Shown here one piece after another: positions 33,464 to 34,201 of a stretch of DNA of 34,201 nucleotides (positions within the stretch are counted from its first letter, which is position 1; every line of letters starts with the position of its first letter). The position numbers were made by a program, and so were the translations under genes. Origin of the DNA: Nitromaritima sp964584125 (lineage in GTDB: Bacteria; Nitrospinota; Nitrospinia; Nitrospinales; VA-1); contig CAZOYP010000017.1 of the NCBI GenBank assembly GCA_964584125.1, forward strand, positions 1 to 34,201. The letters run 5' to 3'. The notes below the pieces were generated by a model. That model had not been told where the DNA came from. It did not search any database and worked only from the letters and a program-made list of their open reading frames with translations.

Positions 33464-33818
33464 AAGTGTTTGTTAAGTAAATATTCTGGCAAACTCGTGA
33501 TTATAAATGATGGGTATGTGTCAAGTCAACCGTATAAGTGCTTGTGGATTAGGGGGTTTTGTGTGGTTTGACAATTACACATGTTATATTGTTTGGATAT
33601 ACGATAACTGTAGGGTCTCTAATGCTGAAATATCTTATTCTTTGATTTTAGAGATTGGGTTAACCTTTGGGTTTCAAAGACAGAAAACTATTTTATTATA
33701 GAAATTCTTTTGAGGTGTATTAAAGAATATATTTTGAGAAATGATTTATTTTAGGGGAGGGAGTTTTTTAGCTAACAGGGAATACGTAATTCGTCTTAAG
33801 TAATTTGCTAAAGTGTAT
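33464..33818. other. 355-base intergenic region between cysK and the secretin gene
   Basis: It holds the cysK promoter. A 64-codon plus-strand reading frame (33507-33701) crosses that promoter and has no ribosome site or recognisable product, so I do not call it. A short hairpin (GCTAAA/TTTAGC, 33807-33823) overlaps the secretin stop but has no T run. A GGTTAACC palindrome occurs at 33658-33665. Nothing else is seen. Confidence 0.6.
33500..33529 (-). promoter_or_regulatory. Promoter of the sulfur/threonine operon
   Basis: On the minus strand TTGACT (33529-33524) is followed after 18 bases by a perfect TATAAT (33505-33500). A shifted TTGACA overlaps it but leaves only 13 bases. The start near 33493 gives a 30-base leader to cysK. 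No upstream S-box or T-box element is visible. Confidence 0.65.
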
Positions 33819-34201
33819 TTAGCTACGTGACTTGTTACTTTTTATGCTACTTAGTCTTTTTCTAATTTCTTTAGTGGCGATACTTGAATCTTCCACCGTG
33901 GAAATAATATGTGGGGTAATAAAAATCATTAATTCTGTCTTTTTGTTTGTAATACTTTCACTGCTAAACAGTTTTCCTAAATAAGGGATGCTCATTAAAC
34001 CTGGAACTCCTTCCACTGTTTCAGATGAGTCAGTTCGCATTAAACCGCCCATAACAAGTACTTGGTTATCTTTAAGTACGACTTCGGTGTTAACCTCACG
34101 AGTGTTAAAAGAGGCAGTTGTGATTCCTCCAGATGTAACATCGGCACCTTTTGAACTGATTTCTTGTCGAATTTTCATGTTCACGAAGTTATCCGAATTG
34201 A
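33819..34201 (-). CDS. Secretin (GspD/PilQ family), C-terminal part (runs off right edge)
   Basis: The reading frame is open to the right edge and ends with TAA at 33821-33819, so only the last about 127 residues are seen. They match the end of the secretin pore domain: SFNTREVNTEVVLKDNQVLV, then MGGLM, VPGLMSIPYLGKLFSS and ELMIFITPHI. The VP-x-L-x-x-IP-x-LG-x-LF element is the secretin signature. Secretins form the outer-membrane gate of type II secretion, type IV pili or related systems. The FNTREVN start of this segment is nearer to GspD-type proteins, but the N-terminal domains that decide this lie outside. It is transcribed toward the sulfur operon on the same strand. Confidence 0.92.
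   Translation of the reverse strand, partial: NSDNFVNMKIRQEISSKGADVTSGGITTASFNTREVNTEVVLKDNQVLVMGGLMRTDSSETVEGVPGLMSIPYLGKLFSSESITNKKTELMIFITPHIISTVEDSSIATKEIRKRLSSIKSNKSRS

Noticed and set aside
33507..33701. 64-codon plus-strand reading frame between cysK and the secretin gene
   Set aside because: It starts inside the cysK promoter on the opposite strand, has no ribosome site and gives no recognisable product.

Overview
The window is a gene-dense, AT-rich stretch of a bacterial chromosome. A secretin C-terminus, a lipoprotein-type ApbE, several proteins with Sec signal peptides and a MoxR/Bat operon indicate a Gram-negative (diderm) cell. No rRNA, tRNA, CRISPR array, insertion sequence or prophage gene was seen. 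No single gene fixes the taxon. A complete trp operon, a sulfur-carrier cysteine cluster and many repeat proteins in a low-GC background would fit an uncultured, probably marine lineage near Nitrospinota/Nitrospirota or the former Deltaproteobacteria. That placement is a guess.

Left third (1-9253). The start of an exported formylglycine-generating-enzyme-like (SUMF1) protein runs off the left edge on the minus strand. Next come a small zinc-ribbon membrane protein and a Cu+-exporting P1B ATPase (plus strand), a coupled ApbE flavin transferase and ClC channel with CBS domains (minus), ribulose-phosphate 3-epimerase (plus), an Hsp20 chaperone with an operator-like palindrome in its promoter (minus), and a Bax-inhibitor-1 family membrane protein (minus).

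Middle (9490-14923). A six-gene minus-strand operon is transcribed in the order MoxR ATPase, DUF58 protein, TPR-like membrane protein, BatD-like protein, BatA, BatB. This is the classic MoxR/Bat arrangement of an AAA+ ATPase with von Willebrand A proteins at the inner membrane.

Right-middle (15176-28580, plus strand). A cytoplasmic leucine-rich-repeat (LRR) protein is followed by two tandem seven-repeat beta-propeller ORFs split only by a TAA-ATG junction. Then come the complete tryptophan pathway trpE-G-D-C-F-B-A, a GT2 glycosyltransferase, a second, exported LRR protein, and an exported NHL-repeat protein with 12 repeats. The thirteenth NHL repeat appears to continue in another frame.

Right end (28727-34201, minus strand). 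A six-gene operon behind a strong promoter encodes canonical cysteine synthase, threonine synthase, a ThiS/MoaD-like sulfur carrier, a MoeB/ThiF-like E1 enzyme, a CysM-like cysteine synthase and a thioredoxin-like 2Fe-2S ferredoxin. It looks like a protein-thiocarboxylate route to cysteine beside the usual sulfide route. The carrier's di-glycine is masked by three extra residues, so a trimming protease is predicted but not encoded here. The C-terminus of a secretin closes the window.
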